Source of the DNA: Prodigiosinella aquatilis
Lineage (GTDB): Bacteria > Pseudomonadota > Gammaproteobacteria > Enterobacterales > Enterobacteriaceae
DNA length: 64,000 bases
Assembly (NCBI GenBank): GCA_030388725.1
Contig: CP128857.1
Coordinates: 2,356,001 to 2,420,000 of the forward strand
Reading direction: 5' to 3'
This document shows, piece by piece, positions 63,670-64,000 of the stretch. Positions within the stretch are counted from its first letter, which is position 1. Each line of letters begins with the position of its first letter. The notes beneath the pieces are model-generated. The model worked only from the letters and a program-made list of their open reading frames with translations. It ran no database searches and was not told the origin of the DNA. The position numbers and the translations under genes were made by a program.

Positions 63670-64000
63670 ATGCTCACTGATACGCAATGCCGCACTGCCA
63701 AGCCGAAAGAAAAACTCTATCGGCTCAATGATTTCAATGGTCTCTACCTCGAAGTGAAACCCAATGGCAAAAAGCATGGCGCTATCGGTTTAAACTTAAC
63801 GGTAAATCAAGCATGTATGCGTTAGGTGAATATCCTGCAGTGAGACTTGCAGAGGCGCGGGAGAAATGCGAGCAAGCACGTAAGCAAGTTGCAGAGGGAC
63901 TCAACCCAGCACAGGCTCGTCAGTTAGATAAGATCCGCAAAGCCAACGATGCCTCCAACACCTTTGAGCTTATCGCTAAAGAGTGGTTGCAGATGAAAGA
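63670..64000 (+). pseudogene. Tyrosine integrase (P4-like), 5' part, frameshifted in an A run and cut by the window
   Basis: The N-terminal arm-binding (DUF4102-type) domain of a phage/ICE tyrosine recombinase: MLTDTQCRTAKPKEKLYRLN, GLYLEVKPNGKK, then after adding one A to the A5 run at 63769-63773, AWRYRFKLNGKSSMYALGEY, VRLAEAREKCEQARKQ and NTFELIAKEWLQM to the window edge. Without that base the frame stops after about 51 codons. The catalytic domain lies outside the window. Whether this is real decay or a run error cannot be told here. It marks an integrated element downstream of ychF, with no tRNA gene in between. Confidence 0.8.

Noticed and set aside
1..64000. CRISPR arrays, rRNA or tRNA genes
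   Set aside because: No regularly spaced repeats and no complete tRNA or rRNA signature were found on reading the intergenic regions.

Overview
The window is chromosomal DNA of an enterobacterium. The core blocks pntB-pntA / ydgH / kdsA-sirB1-(sirB2)-prmC-prfA-hemA / lolB-ispE-prs / ychH / pth-ychF and fnr-uspE are in the order known from Enterobacterales, and their proteins read almost residue for residue like the E. coli ones. A phenolic acid decarboxylase with a divergent LysR regulator, a glucosyl-3-phosphoglycerate synthase paired with a YedP/MpgP-type phosphatase, and srfABC together suggest a plant- or insect-associated member of Pectobacteriaceae or a relative (Dickeya/Brenneria-like). 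The genus is an inference.

Layout. 1-5.4 kb: 5' part of a P-type cation ATPase, ydfG, an aldo/keto reductase, a two-gene glucosylglycerate-type osmolyte operon, yjbD. 5.4-9.5 kb: AT-rich island with an AlbA_2/Schlafen-like domain fused to a STAND NTPase and a helical repeat tail (a likely antiphage protein), flanked by non-coding remnants and an IS3-type transposase relic. 9.5-12.9 kb: cupin, lytic transglycosylase emtA, GlxA-type AraC regulator, a GAPDH gene. 12.9-13.8 kb: very AT-rich, gene-free leader.

13.8-27.7 kb: the most unusual part, eight tightly packed co-directional genes. One carries a C-terminal Hint (intein-like) domain. Six (one split by a frameshift) look like highly diverged copies of one family without signal peptides or membrane segments. 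One has a terpene-cyclase-like alpha/alpha-toroid C-terminus with a DxDD-T-A motif. I recognise no described system here. 27.9-29.3 kb: qorB and its divergent HxlR regulator. 29.5-36.4 kb: srfABC, coding for a membrane-anchored SrfA, an actin/Hsp70-like SrfB and a dynamin-like GTPase SrfC, followed by a VioB-type ferritin-like/SnoaL fusion protein.

38-46 kb: inositol-phosphatase-family gene, decayed glycerophosphodiesterase gene, soluble hybrid histidine kinase, LysR/padC pair, a small secreted protein, yjhX followed by a methyltransferase. 46-63.5 kb: conserved core. The window ends in the start of a tyrosine integrase gene next to short direct repeats, the probable edge of a mobile element downstream of ychF.

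Caution on quality. Essential hemA and prfA are each broken by one extra base in a C7/C8 run (C on the plus strand), srfA by one extra base in a C7 run, and a paralogue-cluster gene and the integrase by one missing base in A runs. Undoing each single-base change restores a continuous, normally sized protein (the integrase only as far as the window end), so most of these are probably sequencing errors. By contrast, sirB2 and the glycerophosphodiesterase gene are truncated and look like true decay.
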